Assembly: GCA_022768745.1 (NCBI GenBank)
Contig: JALELK010000068.1
Location: 1 to 44,559 of the forward strand
From: Lachnospiraceae bacterium
GTDB taxonomy: Bacteria; Bacillota; Clostridia; Lachnospirales; Lachnospiraceae
Length of the DNA: 44,559 bases
Direction of reading: 5' to 3'
In this document: positions 8,596 to 17,003 of the stretch, piece after piece
How positions within the stretch are numbered: position 1 is the first letter of the stretch
Layout: each line of letters begins with the position of its first letter
The notes under the pieces: model-generated
The model's database searches: none
Told to the model about the DNA's origin: nothing
The model's input: only the letters and a program-made list of their open reading frames with translations
Translations under genes and position numbers: made by a program

Positions 8596-9921
8596 ATGAA
8601 AAAGCGGGGATTTACGTTTTGGTTTCTGGTATGGGGACTGGGAATCGCAGGACAGATTTGTTGGAATATGGAGAATCAGTGGTTTAATACCTTTGTGTAT
8701 GCCAAGATTGCGAAGGATCCTACCATCATTTCATGGATGGTGGCGATTTCGGCAATCGCCACCACTCTCTCCACATTTTTATTTGGGTGTGTGTCTGACC
8801 GGAGAGGGAAAAGAAAACCATTTATTGCCATTGGCTACATCTTGTGGGGGGTGTTTACCATTGTCTTTGGTATGACCCAGTTTCTCACCGGAGGCAGTGG
8901 AGCCGGCAGGGGAAGTGTTTTGATTGTAGCCGGTGTGTCTGTGGTAATTGCAGATGCAATTATGAGCTTTTTCGGATCTATGGGAAATGATGTGGGATTT
9001 AACACCTGGATGAATGACCACATGGATGAGGACAACCGGGGGCAGCTGGGAGCGGCTATGGCTACCCAGCCGGTTATCGGAACCATTGCGGGAACGGTTA
9101 TCGGTGGTATGCTGGTAGGTGCAGACGACAATTATATGCGATTGTTTTTAGTAATGGGAATTGCTGTGATTTTGTTTGGCATTTACTGTTTGTTTGCTAT
9201 GAAAGACTCCCCGTATACGAAGCCGAGTATCAGAGGAAGTTTTTCCCAACAGTTTTTTTCAATTTTCAATGTAAAAGAGTACATAAAACATAAAGAACTG
9301 GTGTGGGTGAATCTCTCCCTTGCTATGTACTTTATTGCTTTTAATATGTACTTTACCCACCTGGGAAATTATATGATTTACTATCTGGGCTTTACGGCAG
9401 ATATGATGGGCTATATGGAAGGTATCGGTCTGGTCCTGGCCATGCTTGCGGTGATACCATCCACAAAGCTGATAAACAAAGGTTACATACCCCAGTTGTG
9501 TCAGGTATCTGTTATCTTAAACTGCATTGGTGTAGGGATTTTGGGACTTTTTGTGCGACCGGAAAATGTCAACGTAAAAACCTTAATGAATCCTACCCTT
9601 TTGATTGGAATTTTTATCCTTGGACTGGGCTATATGCTGTTTTTGCAGAGCATTTCCGTCTGGGGAAAACAGCTTTACCCGGAGGATGCCAGAGGCCAGT
9701 TCGAGGGTATCCGGATTGTGTTCTTTGTGTTGATTCCTATGATTGTGGCACCTTTGATTTCAAACCCAATCATTATGCGTTCCGGCCAGTTTGTTGATGA
9801 AAATGGATTTGTGGCATATCTGCCCACCCACACTTTGCTTATTGTGGGAGCGGTATTGGTGCTGATTACATTGTTGCCACTGCATTTTGCCAAGAAAATT
9901 TATGAGAAAAGAGTGAAGTAA
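8596..9921 (+). CDS. MFS transporter (GPH/sugar-permease-like)
   Basis: The protein has 441 residues with about 12 hydrophobic helices. The loop between helices 2 and 3 reads GCVSDRRGKRKP, the MFS motif A region. The start FWFLVWGLGIAGQICWNMENQWFNTFVY and the FNTWMNDH segment resemble the glycoside-pentoside-hexuronide/SLC45-like group of sugar carriers. The substrate is unknown. A strong AGGAGG (8583-8588) precedes the ATG by 7 bases. It is a single-gene unit ending at the terminator at 9981. Its neighbours (enolase and aldose epimerase nearby) are compatible with sugar uptake but do not prove it. Confidence 0.85.
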   Translation: MKKRGFTFWFLVWGLGIAGQICWNMENQWFNTFVYAKIAKDPTIISWMVAISAIATTLSTFLFGCVSDRRGKRKPFIAIGYILWGVFTIVFGMTQFLTGGSGAGRGSVLIVAGVSVVIADAIMSFFGSMGNDVGFNTWMNDHMDEDNRGQLGAAMATQPVIGTIAGTVIGGMLVGADDNYMRLFLVMGIAVILFGIYCLFAMKDSPYTKPSIRGSFSQQFFSIFNVKEYIKHKELVWVNLSLAMYFIAFNMYFTHLGNYMIYYLGFTADMMGYMEGIGLVLAMLAVIPSTKLINKGYIPQLCQVSVILNCIGVGILGLFVRPENVNVKTLMNPTLLIGIFILGLGYMLFLQSISVWGKQLYPEDARGQFEGIRIVFFVLIPMIVAPLISNPIIMRSGQFVDENGFVAYLPTHTLLIVGAVLVLITLLPLHFAKKIYEKRVK

Positions 9922-9980
9922 AAACGGAATAAAGAAGCAGACATTTTGTGTGAAAACCAAAAGGAACAGAGCATAATAAC

Positions 9981-10036
9981 ATCCTCCGTAGGTGGATATG
10001 GGAAAGTCCCCAAATCTACTTATGGAGGATTTTTTG
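9981..10036 (+). terminator. Intrinsic terminator after the MFS gene
   Basis: A 17 bp stem pairs ATCCTCCGTAGGTGGAT (9981-9997) with ATCTACTTATGGAGGAT (10014-10030) with three G-U pairs. An inner GGG/CCC hairpin sits in the loop and a T run follows. Confidence 0.88.
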
Positions 10037-10066
10037 TATGAAAATTAAAAAAACATCAGAGAAACC

Positions 10067-10121
10067 TTGACATATAACTGCATATACTGTATATATAACA
10101 CATAGACAGTATATATACAGT
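10067..10121 (+). promoter_or_regulatory. Promoter and dyad operator of the GntR-ABC operon
   Basis: TTGACA (10067-10072) is 17 bases before TATATA (10090-10095). ACTGTATATAT (10086-10096) and ATATATACAGT (10111-10121) form a perfect 11-base inverted repeat with a 14-base spacer. The left arm covers the -10 and the right arm covers the expected start site. AT-rich GTA...TAC dyads are typical of YtrA-type GntR operators, so autorepression by the following gene is the natural reading. Confidence 0.7.
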
Positions 10122-10148
10122 ATGAACAGTTAATACAGGAGGAGTGGA

Positions 10149-10520
10149 ATGAAATTATCACAGACATCGGGAGTGCCGATATATCAGCAGATAGCGGAGG
10201 CCTTTCGAACAGACATCTTATCCGGAAAGATGAAGCAGGGTGAGTATTTGCCTTCCATCCGAGGGTTGGCAAAGGAGTTAAAAATCAGTGTCATTACCAC
10301 CATGAAAGCCTACGAACTTTTAGAGGAAGAAGGCCTTGTCACTGCTATGCAGGGAAAAGGTTTTCAGGTAAATACACAGGATAATGAAATGCTTAGGGAG
10401 CAGCAGATGCGTCGGGTGGAAAACAGTATCAATGATGCCATCAAGGCGGCACGAAATGCCGGCATAGAGGATGAGGAGTTAAGGGAAATTTTTGACACAA
10501 TGTTATCCATAAAAGAGTAG
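10149..10520 (+). CDS. GntR family regulator, YtrA type
   Basis: The protein has 123 residues, the short length of the YtrA subfamily, which lacks a large ligand domain. The N-terminal winged helix is clear: GVPIYQQIAEAFRTDILSG, then YLPSIRGLAKELKISVITTMKAYELLEEEGLV and the wing MQGKGFQV. A roughly 45-residue helical tail serves for dimerisation. GGAGGAGTGG precedes the ATG. It heads an operon with an ABC ATPase and two membrane proteins, the standard YtrA setting, and most likely represses its own promoter through the dyad at 10086-10121. In relatives these operons respond to cell-envelope-active compounds; that is not shown here. Confidence 0.93.
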   Translation: MKLSQTSGVPIYQQIAEAFRTDILSGKMKQGEYLPSIRGLAKELKISVITTMKAYELLEEEGLVTAMQGKGFQVNTQDNEMLREQQMRRVENSINDAIKAARNAGIEDEELREIFDTMLSIKE

Positions 10521-10530
10521 GAGGCCAGTT

Positions 10531-11445
10531 ATGGAAAAAGTAGATGCAGCAATTCAAATCAAAGGTTTAAGTAAAAAATTCAAGGGGTTTGCTCTGGATA
10601 TACCGGAGCTTTCCGTTCCCAAGGGATTTTCCACGGCATTAATCGGGGAAAACGGAGCCGGGAAAACCACGTTGCTTAATATTCTATCCGGCATTCGTCT
10701 GGACTATCAGGGGGACATTAAATTTTTTGACCGGTGGTCAGATAAGGACAGGGAACAGACAGATTGTCCGGTGAGGGAAATGATTGGTTATACCGGACCG
10801 GGAAGCTATTTTCTGCCGGCATGGACGGTAAAGCAGGTTGAAAAAGTAAATGCCCTGCTTTTTGAACATTTTCACAGAGACCAATATGAAAGGTATGTGG
10901 ATATACTTCAGATAGCAAATCTGGGAAAAGGTGGCAAAGATAAAAAGGTCAGCGATTTGTCGGATGGAAATAAAATGAAGCTGATGTTGGCAGGGGTTTT
11001 GGCCAGAGATACAGAGATGCTGCTTTTGGATGAGCCGGCATCACCCCTGGACCCTTTGATGCGGGATGTGCTCTGCAATTTGATGCGGGAATATATTGAA
11101 CAGGGAGAGGGAGAAAAGACTGTGTTCTTCTCCACACACAACATCGCAGATATGGAAAATGTTACTGATTACGCCATTATTATGGAGCAGGGTCATGTGG
11201 CAGAGCAGGGATTTGTAGAGGATTTGAAGGAAAAATATGTGCTGGTAAAAGGTGAGGCGGAGGATATCCCTGTGGCGGAAAAAATTTTGTATTCCATCAC
11301 CAAGAATGCCTATGGATATGAAGGAATCTGTCTGGCGGAGGATATGAATAAATTGGCCGGACTCGATACGGAAGTTTCTACCCCAAGCCTTTCCCAAATC
11401 AGTGTGGCAGTTATGAAAAAGGGAAGCAAAATTCATTTGCAGTAA
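10531..11445 (+). CDS. ABC transporter ATP-binding protein (YtrB-like)
   Basis: The protein has 304 residues. Walker A is GENGAGKTT (about 39-47), the signature is LSDGNKMKLML (about 142), Walker B and the catalytic glutamate are in LLLDEPASPLD, and the switch histidine is in FFSTHN. The signature departs from LSGGQ, as is common in BcrA/YtrB-like exporters. A roughly 80-residue C-terminal extension follows. It would power the two membrane proteins encoded next. TAGGAGG lies upstream and the gap to the GntR gene is 10 bases. Confidence 0.93.
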   Translation: MEKVDAAIQIKGLSKKFKGFALDIPELSVPKGFSTALIGENGAGKTTLLNILSGIRLDYQGDIKFFDRWSDKDREQTDCPVREMIGYTGPGSYFLPAWTVKQVEKVNALLFEHFHRDQYERYVDILQIANLGKGGKDKKVSDLSDGNKMKLMLAGVLARDTEMLLLDEPASPLDPLMRDVLCNLMREYIEQGEGEKTVFFSTHNIADMENVTDYAIIMEQGHVAEQGFVEDLKEKYVLVKGEAEDIPVAEKILYSITKNAYGYEGICLAEDMNKLAGLDTEVSTPSLSQISVAVMKKGSKIHLQ

Positions 11446-11455
11446 GGGGGATATC

Positions 11456-12088
11456 ATGAAAGGGATAAAGTGTTACTGGAATTACACGCCAAAATTTTAT
11501 CGTTTATTGGTGTTGATTTTGTTCCCCATCAGTCTTGCGGTGGTGAGTATGGTTATGTCGGCAAACAAAGTACCGGTGATTGTCATCACAGGGGTTCTTG
11601 GTGCAGAAGTTTTTTATGAGATTTTCGCAGATATCTGGATGTTGAATGGAATACAGACCAAGGATTATTGTGGTATCCGCCTGGTTCAGTCCTCGGTCTG
11701 GGGAAAGGAGTATATGAAGAATGTGGTGCTGGTAGACTGCGTGCGAAGATATGTATACCTGGCAGTGATTTGTCTGAGTTATTTACTGGTGGGATTTCTT
11801 GGTGGAGAAAGTAAGAATTTTACGGAGAATGCAGTGTTTCTCTGGAATATATTCTGGTTAGCCGGTGCCGTGATATCGTTGTTTCTCTGGATTAGCAGAT
11901 ATTTTGCCAATATGGCGGCGGTGATGCTTCTTGCTTATGGGGCAGTGTTTGCTTTTTCTTTTGCAGCAGGGTTTCTTGGGACGATGCAGGTGGGATGTGT
12001 GATATACCCATTGATTTCCCTGGGAATGATGGCTTTATGTGTTGGAATCGGAAAGAAAAAAATGGAGGGAAGTTATTATGATCGGTGA
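11456..12088 (+). CDS. ABC transporter membrane subunit, hypothetical
   Basis: The protein has 210 residues with about six hydrophobic helices and no recognised motif. It lies 10 bases after the ATPase gene and overlaps the next gene by 11 bases, so it is very likely one of two permease subunits of the same transporter. AGGGGGA precedes the ATG. The substrate is unknown. Confidence 0.75.
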   Translation: MKGIKCYWNYTPKFYRLLVLILFPISLAVVSMVMSANKVPVIVITGVLGAEVFYEIFADIWMLNGIQTKDYCGIRLVQSSVWGKEYMKNVVLVDCVRRYVYLAVICLSYLLVGFLGGESKNFTENAVFLWNIFWLAGAVISLFLWISRYFANMAAVMLLAYGAVFAFSFAAGFLGTMQVGCVIYPLISLGMMALCVGIGKKKMEGSYYDR

Positions 12089-12761
12089 TTTTAAAAAATC
12101 TGTACAATTAATGCGTTACGGCTTTCAAGCGAAGTTGCAGGTAGTATCAATGGTGGTTTTTTTGGTGGTAGGGATTGTAATGGAACTGGTTACCAAGGGA
12201 ACTTACTGGCTGGGAGCCTACTTTATCATTATTGCACCGATTTATTTCAGTCAGTTGTTGTATGGACTGGGGATGAGTGGCATAGTGGCATCCTCCCCGT
12301 ATAAAAAAAGGTTGCAGACTTCTCTGCCGGCCATAGGAAATGGGATTTTGGGCATTTTAACATTGACTGTTTTGGTGGTGCTAAAATATTTTGAGATACA
12401 GCTGAATCCCCAAAATACCAAGGAAAATATCATTGTCCTTTTAATGGTAGGTTTTATGTGTTTTATTTTGAATGTGTACAGTGCTACAGTTTATAAATAT
12501 TATGCTTTATCCATAGTGTTTTTGATGGCTCCGATTATGATTTTTTCTTACACATTTACAACTTCCTCTTTTGACCACTTTGAGCATTCCTTCTGGGGAA
12601 CCTTAGCAGGACATTTAAATATGGGGTCTGCCGCATTGGTTTGTTATCTTTGTGTTGTGGCAGGTGCCTTGTTACAATATGCCATTTCCTGTGCTCTCTA
12701 CAAAAAGCCATTATCCGAGTACGCCCAGGGTATGATGATGCGCAAATATCTCAAGGGATAA
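12078..12761 (+). CDS. ABC transporter membrane subunit, hypothetical
   Basis: The protein has 227 residues with about six hydrophobic helices. It is the last gene of the GntR-ABC operon and probably the second permease. The frame opens at 12039, but the ATG at 12078 has GGAGGGA 8 bases upstream and gives a sensible cytoplasmic start (MIGDFKKSVQLMRYGFQAK). It overlaps the preceding stop by 11 bases, consistent with translational coupling. Confidence 0.75.
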   Translation: MIGDFKKSVQLMRYGFQAKLQVVSMVVFLVVGIVMELVTKGTYWLGAYFIIIAPIYFSQLLYGLGMSGIVASSPYKKRLQTSLPAIGNGILGILTLTVLVVLKYFEIQLNPQNTKENIIVLLMVGFMCFILNVYSATVYKYYALSIVFLMAPIMIFSYTFTTSSFDHFEHSFWGTLAGHLNMGSAALVCYLCVVAGALLQYAISCALYKKPLSEYAQGMMMRKYLKG

Positions 12762-12813
12762 GATTTTTCCGAAGAGATATTAGCAGAAAATAATTTTATA
12801 AGAATAAAAGTGA

Positions 12814-12897
12814 GAGAGCCCGGGGGACTTGTGTATTCTACTGCAGACACGTTTTTTACAGTCTGCCAATAGAATAACACAAGTCCCCCGGGTTCTC
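12814..12897. terminator. Very long hairpin between convergent genes
   Basis: The outer 20 bp arms GAGAGCCCGGGGGACTTGTG (12814-12833) and 12878-12897 differ from perfect pairing by one G-U. The stem goes on through TATTCTA / TAGAATA (12834-12840, 12870-12876) with one bulged A, then an inner GCAGAC / GTCTGC (12843-12848, 12861-12866). The total is about 33 bp over 84 bases. It sits between the ABC operon and the minus-strand aldose epimerase gene. On the minus strand it is followed by TTTTATTCTTA, while the plus side lacks a T tract. It could be a two-way terminator or a mobile repeat-type element. Confidence 0.7.
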
Positions 12898-12907
12898 GTA
12901 TTATATA

Positions 12908-13951
12908 CTACACATTCATAAACTTATAGATTGTGGTTGTGACAATTTCCTTTCCTGCAGGAGCAATCGGGTGAGGGAAAGATTCCACATTGATGGCATT
13001 CGGCGGATACTGGGTCTCAAAGCAGACCCCATAGCGTGGTGCATAATGGCAGTTGCCCTTGCCTAAGTCCTCAGGACTGATAAAGTTGCCGGTGTAAAGC
13101 TGTACACCCGGCCGGTCGGTATACACTTCCATTTTGCGTCCGGATTTCGGATCAGATAAAGTGGCCACCAAAGGAATTTCTCCCTCAGGAATGGTTAAAA
13201 TATAGTTGTGGTCGTAACCACTGGCAATTTTTAACTGCTCAAAGTCGGCATTGATGGCATCCCCCAAAGCCCGTTCTGTGGTAAAGTCCATAGGAGTCCC
13301 CTGGATATCCAGAATTTCACCTTCGGGAATCATATGCTGGTTTACGGCGGTAATTGCCGTGGAGTCCAGCCAGACTCTATGATTTAGAATATCGCCCGTT
13401 CCCTGACCGGACAGGTTGAAGTAACTGTGGTTGGTAGGGTTAAACAAAGTATCTGCATCGGAAAGTCCCCGGTAGGTAATCTCAAGGGCATTATCATCGG
13501 TTACTGAATAGGTGACAGAGACATCCATATTTCCCGGAAGACCCATTTCCATATCTTTCTTGTGAGCAGAAAACCGTATTTGGTTGTCAGTCAGTTCTTC
13601 CACATCCCAAAGGCGTTTGAACAATGGATGAAAACCGCTATGTAAGTTGTTTTCTCCGTCGTTTTTATCCAGAGTGTAGGTGTGGCCGTTTAATGTAAAA
13701 GCGGCTCCACCGATTCGGTTTCCGCATGGAGTTACGCAGCATCCGTAGCAGGCTGGATTGTCAAAATAATCTTCGGGATGCTCAAATCCCAAAACCACGT
13801 CTGCGGTTTGTCCGTTTTTGTCCGGAACAAAAACAGAGTAAACATTTGCTCCATAGTTTAAAAATGAAACAGAAAAGCCGGAAGCGTTTTTCAGCGTGTA
13901 CATAACAATATCTTCACCGTTTTCTGTCTTTCCCCAATTTTTCTTCTCCAA
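12908..13951 (-). CDS. galM: Aldose 1-epimerase (galactose mutarotase)
   Basis: The protein has 347 residues from the start used. Family features are FLNYGANVYSV, GCCVTPCGNRIGGA, the active-site histidine in NNLHSGFHPLFKRLW, NPTNHSYFNLSG with the second histidine, SGYDHNYIL, and the C-terminal CFETQYPPNAIN with the catalytic glutamate. It interconverts alpha and beta anomers of hexoses such as glucose and galactose. The frame opens at a TTG at 13969, but AAGGAGG lies just inside that start and 8 bases before a second TTG at 13951, so 13951 is preferred. No galactose genes are adjacent. Confidence 0.93.
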   Translation of the reverse strand: MEKKNWGKTENGEDIVMYTLKNASGFSVSFLNYGANVYSVFVPDKNGQTADVVLGFEHPEDYFDNPACYGCCVTPCGNRIGGAAFTLNGHTYTLDKNDGENNLHSGFHPLFKRLWDVEELTDNQIRFSAHKKDMEMGLPGNMDVSVTYSVTDDNALEITYRGLSDADTLFNPTNHSYFNLSGQGTGDILNHRVWLDSTAITAVNQHMIPEGEILDIQGTPMDFTTERALGDAINADFEQLKIASGYDHNYILTIPEGEIPLVATLSDPKSGRKMEVYTDRPGVQLYTGNFISPEDLGKGNCHYAPRYGVCFETQYPPNAINVESFPHPIAPAGKEIVTTTIYKFMNV

Positions 13952-14001
13952 AAAAGTGTCCTCCTTCAATCAGTTTCCAAAAAGTCATATTCTTAATCTA
14001 T

Positions 14002-14031
14002 ATTATAGTACGTGGCTAAACGCCAAGTCTA
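14002..14031 (-). promoter_or_regulatory. Promoter of the aldose epimerase gene
   Basis: On the minus strand TATAAT lies at 14007-14002 and TAGACT at 14031-14026, with an 18-base spacer. It faces the divergent trkA promoter about 50 bases away. Confidence 0.5.
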
Positions 14032-14080
14032 CGAAAAAATACAAGAAAAAGCAAAAAAATGCGTTCACTTGTAAAAAAGT

Positions 14081-14089
14081 TGATATAAT
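14081..14089 (+). promoter_or_regulatory. Extended -10 promoter of the trkA-xrtG gene block
   Basis: TGATATAAT is a consensus extended -10 (TGn then TATAAT, 14084-14089). No strong -35 is seen at the right distance. It lies 46 bases before trkA and is the only good promoter I see for the whole plus-strand block to 25515. Confidence 0.55.
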
Positions 14090-14134
14090 ACAATATGGGA
14101 TAAAGCGTAAAGGCTTGTACCAGGAGGGAAAAAA

Positions 14135-15493
14135 GTGAAAGTTATTATTGCAGGTGCCGGAAAAGTAGGCACAATGCTGACACGGAAATTATTGTTGGAA
14201 GGATATGAAATTATTCTGATTGACGATGACCAGCAGGTTTTGGAGGTCTGTACGGAGCGATATGATGTGATGGCAGTGCAGGGAAACTGTGCATCTATGG
14301 AGACGTTGGAGCAGGCAAATATAAAAAAGGCGGATTTGCTGATTGCAGTATCCGGTGGGGATGAGTACAATCTGCTTTGCTGTATGACAGCCCACGGAAT
14401 CAATCCCAACATACACACCATAGCCAGAATCCGTAAGCCTGAGTACGGAGAGCAGATTTATAAAATGCAGGATGTGTTTGCTCTTTCCATGACAGTAAAT
14501 CCGGAGCGTCAGGCTGCACTGGAGATAGACCGTCTGTTAAAGTATCCGGGCTTTTTGCGGAGGGATACCTTTGCCAGAGGCAGGGCTGAGATGGTAGAGT
14601 TGAAGATTAGCGAAAAAAGCAAACTTTGTAATGTGGCATTAAATGATTTAAATGGAATTATCCGAAGTAAGGTGTTGGTATGTGCTGTGCGGAGAAACGG
14701 TATTGTTTCCGCCCCGGATGGAAATTTTGTTCTGAGAGAGGGTGACCGCATCTATGTAACCGCCACATCCAAAGAACTGACAAGTATGTTGAAAAATACC
14801 GGTATCATTACTCATAAGGTAAAACGGGTGATGCTCTGTGGCGGTGGAAAAGTGAGTTTTTATCTGGCCCAGCAGCTGGCGAAGAGCGGAATTGATGTGC
14901 ATTTGATTGAAAAAGATATGCCCCGCTGTATCGAGTTGTCAAACCGTCTGCCGGAGGTGTCGGTAATCTGCGGAGATGCCAGCAATCAGAATTTCTTAGA
15001 GAGTGAAGGCGTGGAGCAGTGTGATGCGGTAGTGGCTCTCACCAGCTACGATGAAATGAATATGATTATTTCTTTGTACGCACAAAATTACAATGTGGAG
15101 CAGGTAATTACAAAAGTGGATCATACAGACAATTCCAAGATACAGGATGCCCTGGGTCTGGGAAGTGTTATCTGTCCAAAGGAGCTTTGCTGCAATCAGA
15201 TTGTGCGTTATGTCCGTGCGATGGAAAACACAACCGGAGCAGCGTTGTCAATTCATACCTTTGCCGATGGACAAATGGAAGCACTGGAATTCAGAGTGGA
15301 CGACAAAACGTTGCATATAGGGGACCCGTTAAAGGCTTTGTCCCTTCGGAAAAATGTACTGATTGCCTGTATCAGTCACGGAAAAGTGGCTGAGATTCCA
15401 AACGGTGATTCCACGTTTGCCCTGGATGACAGATTGGTTGTGGTTACCAATGGAGATGTGGTGCTGCACCAGTTAAATGATATCTTTGCATAG
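14135..15493 (+). CDS. trkA: Potassium uptake regulatory subunit TrkA
   Basis: The protein has 452 residues, the length of a tandem TrkA with two RCK modules. The first nucleotide-binding fold starts KVIIAGAGKVGTML and the second VKRVMLCGGGKVSFYL, where the last glycine of GxGxxG is serine. TrkA-C-like segments follow each (LCNVALNDL, and LHIGDPLKAL). It is a cytosolic gating subunit binding NAD(H) or ATP that controls the TrkH channel encoded 15 bases downstream. The start is GTG with AGGAGGG 7 bases upstream. Confidence 0.93.
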   Translation: MKVIIAGAGKVGTMLTRKLLLEGYEIILIDDDQQVLEVCTERYDVMAVQGNCASMETLEQANIKKADLLIAVSGGDEYNLLCCMTAHGINPNIHTIARIRKPEYGEQIYKMQDVFALSMTVNPERQAALEIDRLLKYPGFLRRDTFARGRAEMVELKISEKSKLCNVALNDLNGIIRSKVLVCAVRRNGIVSAPDGNFVLREGDRIYVTATSKELTSMLKNTGIITHKVKRVMLCGGGKVSFYLAQQLAKSGIDVHLIEKDMPRCIELSNRLPEVSVICGDASNQNFLESEGVEQCDAVVALTSYDEMNMIISLYAQNYNVEQVITKVDHTDNSKIQDALGLGSVICPKELCCNQIVRYVRAMENTTGAALSIHTFADGQMEALEFRVDDKTLHIGDPLKALSLRKNVLIACISHGKVAEIPNGDSTFALDDRLVVVTNGDVVLHQLNDIFA

Positions 15494-15508
15494 ATGAGGT
15501 AGGAGAAA

Positions 15509-16966
15509 ATGAATTATAGAATTATGGGACGGTTTATGTCCCTGATTGTTTTGACAGAGGCCATATTTATGTTGCCGGCGTGGGCTATCAGCGTTTTGTA
15601 TGGCGAGTTTGAATCAGCCCGGGCATTTGCGGTTACCATCGCTGCTACGGTCATAGTATCTGTATTGGTGTATGTGTGCTGCAAGAGGGCAAGGATTCGG
15701 TTCTATGCCAGGGAAGGTTTGGTTTGTGTAGGACTTGGATGGCTGATTATGAGTTTTGTGGGTTGTCTTCCCTTTATGATTTCCGGGGAGATTCCGGAGT
15801 TTATAGATGCGTATTTTGAGACGGTTTCCGGGTTTACCACCACGGGAGCTTCCATTTTAAGCGATGTGGAAGCCATGAGTAAGGGAATGCTTTACTGGAG
15901 AAGTTTCACACACTGGTTGGGCGGTATGGGAGTGCTGGTATTTTTGCTGGCCATTGTGCCTGCCAGCGGAAAGGGCAGCGGATTCACTATGCACCTTCTG
16001 AGAGCGGAAAGTCCGGGACCAAATGTAGGTAAATTGGTGCCACGGCTGCGACAGACAGCGGGAATTTTGTATCTTTTATATTTGGTGCTTACTATTTTGT
16101 GTTTTGTGTTTCTGCTGTTTGGTGGGATGTCGCCTTTTGAAGCCATATGTACCGCTTATGGAACCGCAGGAACCGGTGGATTTGGAATAAAAAATGACAG
16201 TATAGCAAGTTACAGTGTTTACATTCAAAATGTATGTACGGTGTTTATGATTCTCTTTGGTGTAAATTTTACCTGTTATTATCTTCTCCTTTTGGGAAAG
16301 GTAAAAGAGGTCTTTAAAGATGAAGAGTTAAGACTCTATCTGGGTATTATTTTTGCCAGCATTGTGCTGATTTCCATTAATGCCAGAGGAATGTTTTCCT
16401 CTCTGGGAGAAACTGTGCAGCAGTCAGCGTTTCAAGTGGCAACCATTATTACCACCACAGGTTTTGCCACCACGGACTTTGATTTGTGGCCCACATTTTC
16501 AAAGGCAATTCTTGTAATACTTATGGTTTGCGGAGCCAGTGCCGGTAGTACCGGAGGAGGATTTAAGTGTGGTCGAATCCTGCTTTTGTTTAAAGCGTTG
16601 AAACGGGATCTCAGAAAGACTTTAAATCCTCAGAAAATCCTGGTGGTTCGTAACAATGGCCAGATGGTAAATGAAAAGGTGCTGGACAATCTTCACACCT
16701 ATCTGATTGCCTATGTATTTATTATATTAATCAGTTTTCTGGTGGTTTGTCTGGACGGAGAAAGTCTGACCACCAGTATGACGGCGGTGATTTCCTGTGT
16801 CAATAATATCGGACCGGGGCTGGATCAGGTTGGACCAACCAGTAATTATAACATGTTTAGCGTTTGGTCGAAAATCGTATTAATTTTGGATATGTTGGCG
16901 GGGAGATTGGAAATTTTCCCCATTATGATACTGTTTTCTAGAAATACATGGAGGAAGATGGTATAA
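15509..16966 (+). CDS. trkH: Potassium uptake channel TrkH
   Basis: The protein has 485 residues. Four selectivity-filter-like pore loops are visible: TVSGFTTTGAS (about 105-115), YGTAGTGGFG (about 215-225), IITTTGFATTDF (about 312-324) and ISCVNNIGPGL (about 428-438). Each sits between hydrophobic helices, the four-repeat layout of Trk/Ktr/HKT channels. It imports potassium with TrkA. GTAGGAG precedes the ATG. Only 37 bases separate it from the secreted-protein gene, and I see no terminator there, so readthrough into the XrtG cluster is expected. A TATAAT at 16962-16967 could be a weak internal promoter. Confidence 0.95.
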   Translation: MNYRIMGRFMSLIVLTEAIFMLPAWAISVLYGEFESARAFAVTIAATVIVSVLVYVCCKRARIRFYAREGLVCVGLGWLIMSFVGCLPFMISGEIPEFIDAYFETVSGFTTTGASILSDVEAMSKGMLYWRSFTHWLGGMGVLVFLLAIVPASGKGSGFTMHLLRAESPGPNVGKLVPRLRQTAGILYLLYLVLTILCFVFLLFGGMSPFEAICTAYGTAGTGGFGIKNDSIASYSVYIQNVCTVFMILFGVNFTCYYLLLLGKVKEVFKDEELRLYLGIIFASIVLISINARGMFSSLGETVQQSAFQVATIITTTGFATTDFDLWPTFSKAILVILMVCGASAGSTGGGFKCGRILLLFKALKRDLRKTLNPQKILVVRNNGQMVNEKVLDNLHTYLIAYVFIILISFLVVCLDGESLTTSMTAVISCVNNIGPGLDQVGPTSNYNMFSVWSKIVLILDMLAGRLEIFPIMILFSRNTWRKMV

Positions 16967-17003
16967 TTCTTTAAAAACTTTATGAGGTCAGAGGGGAGAG
17001 ACT

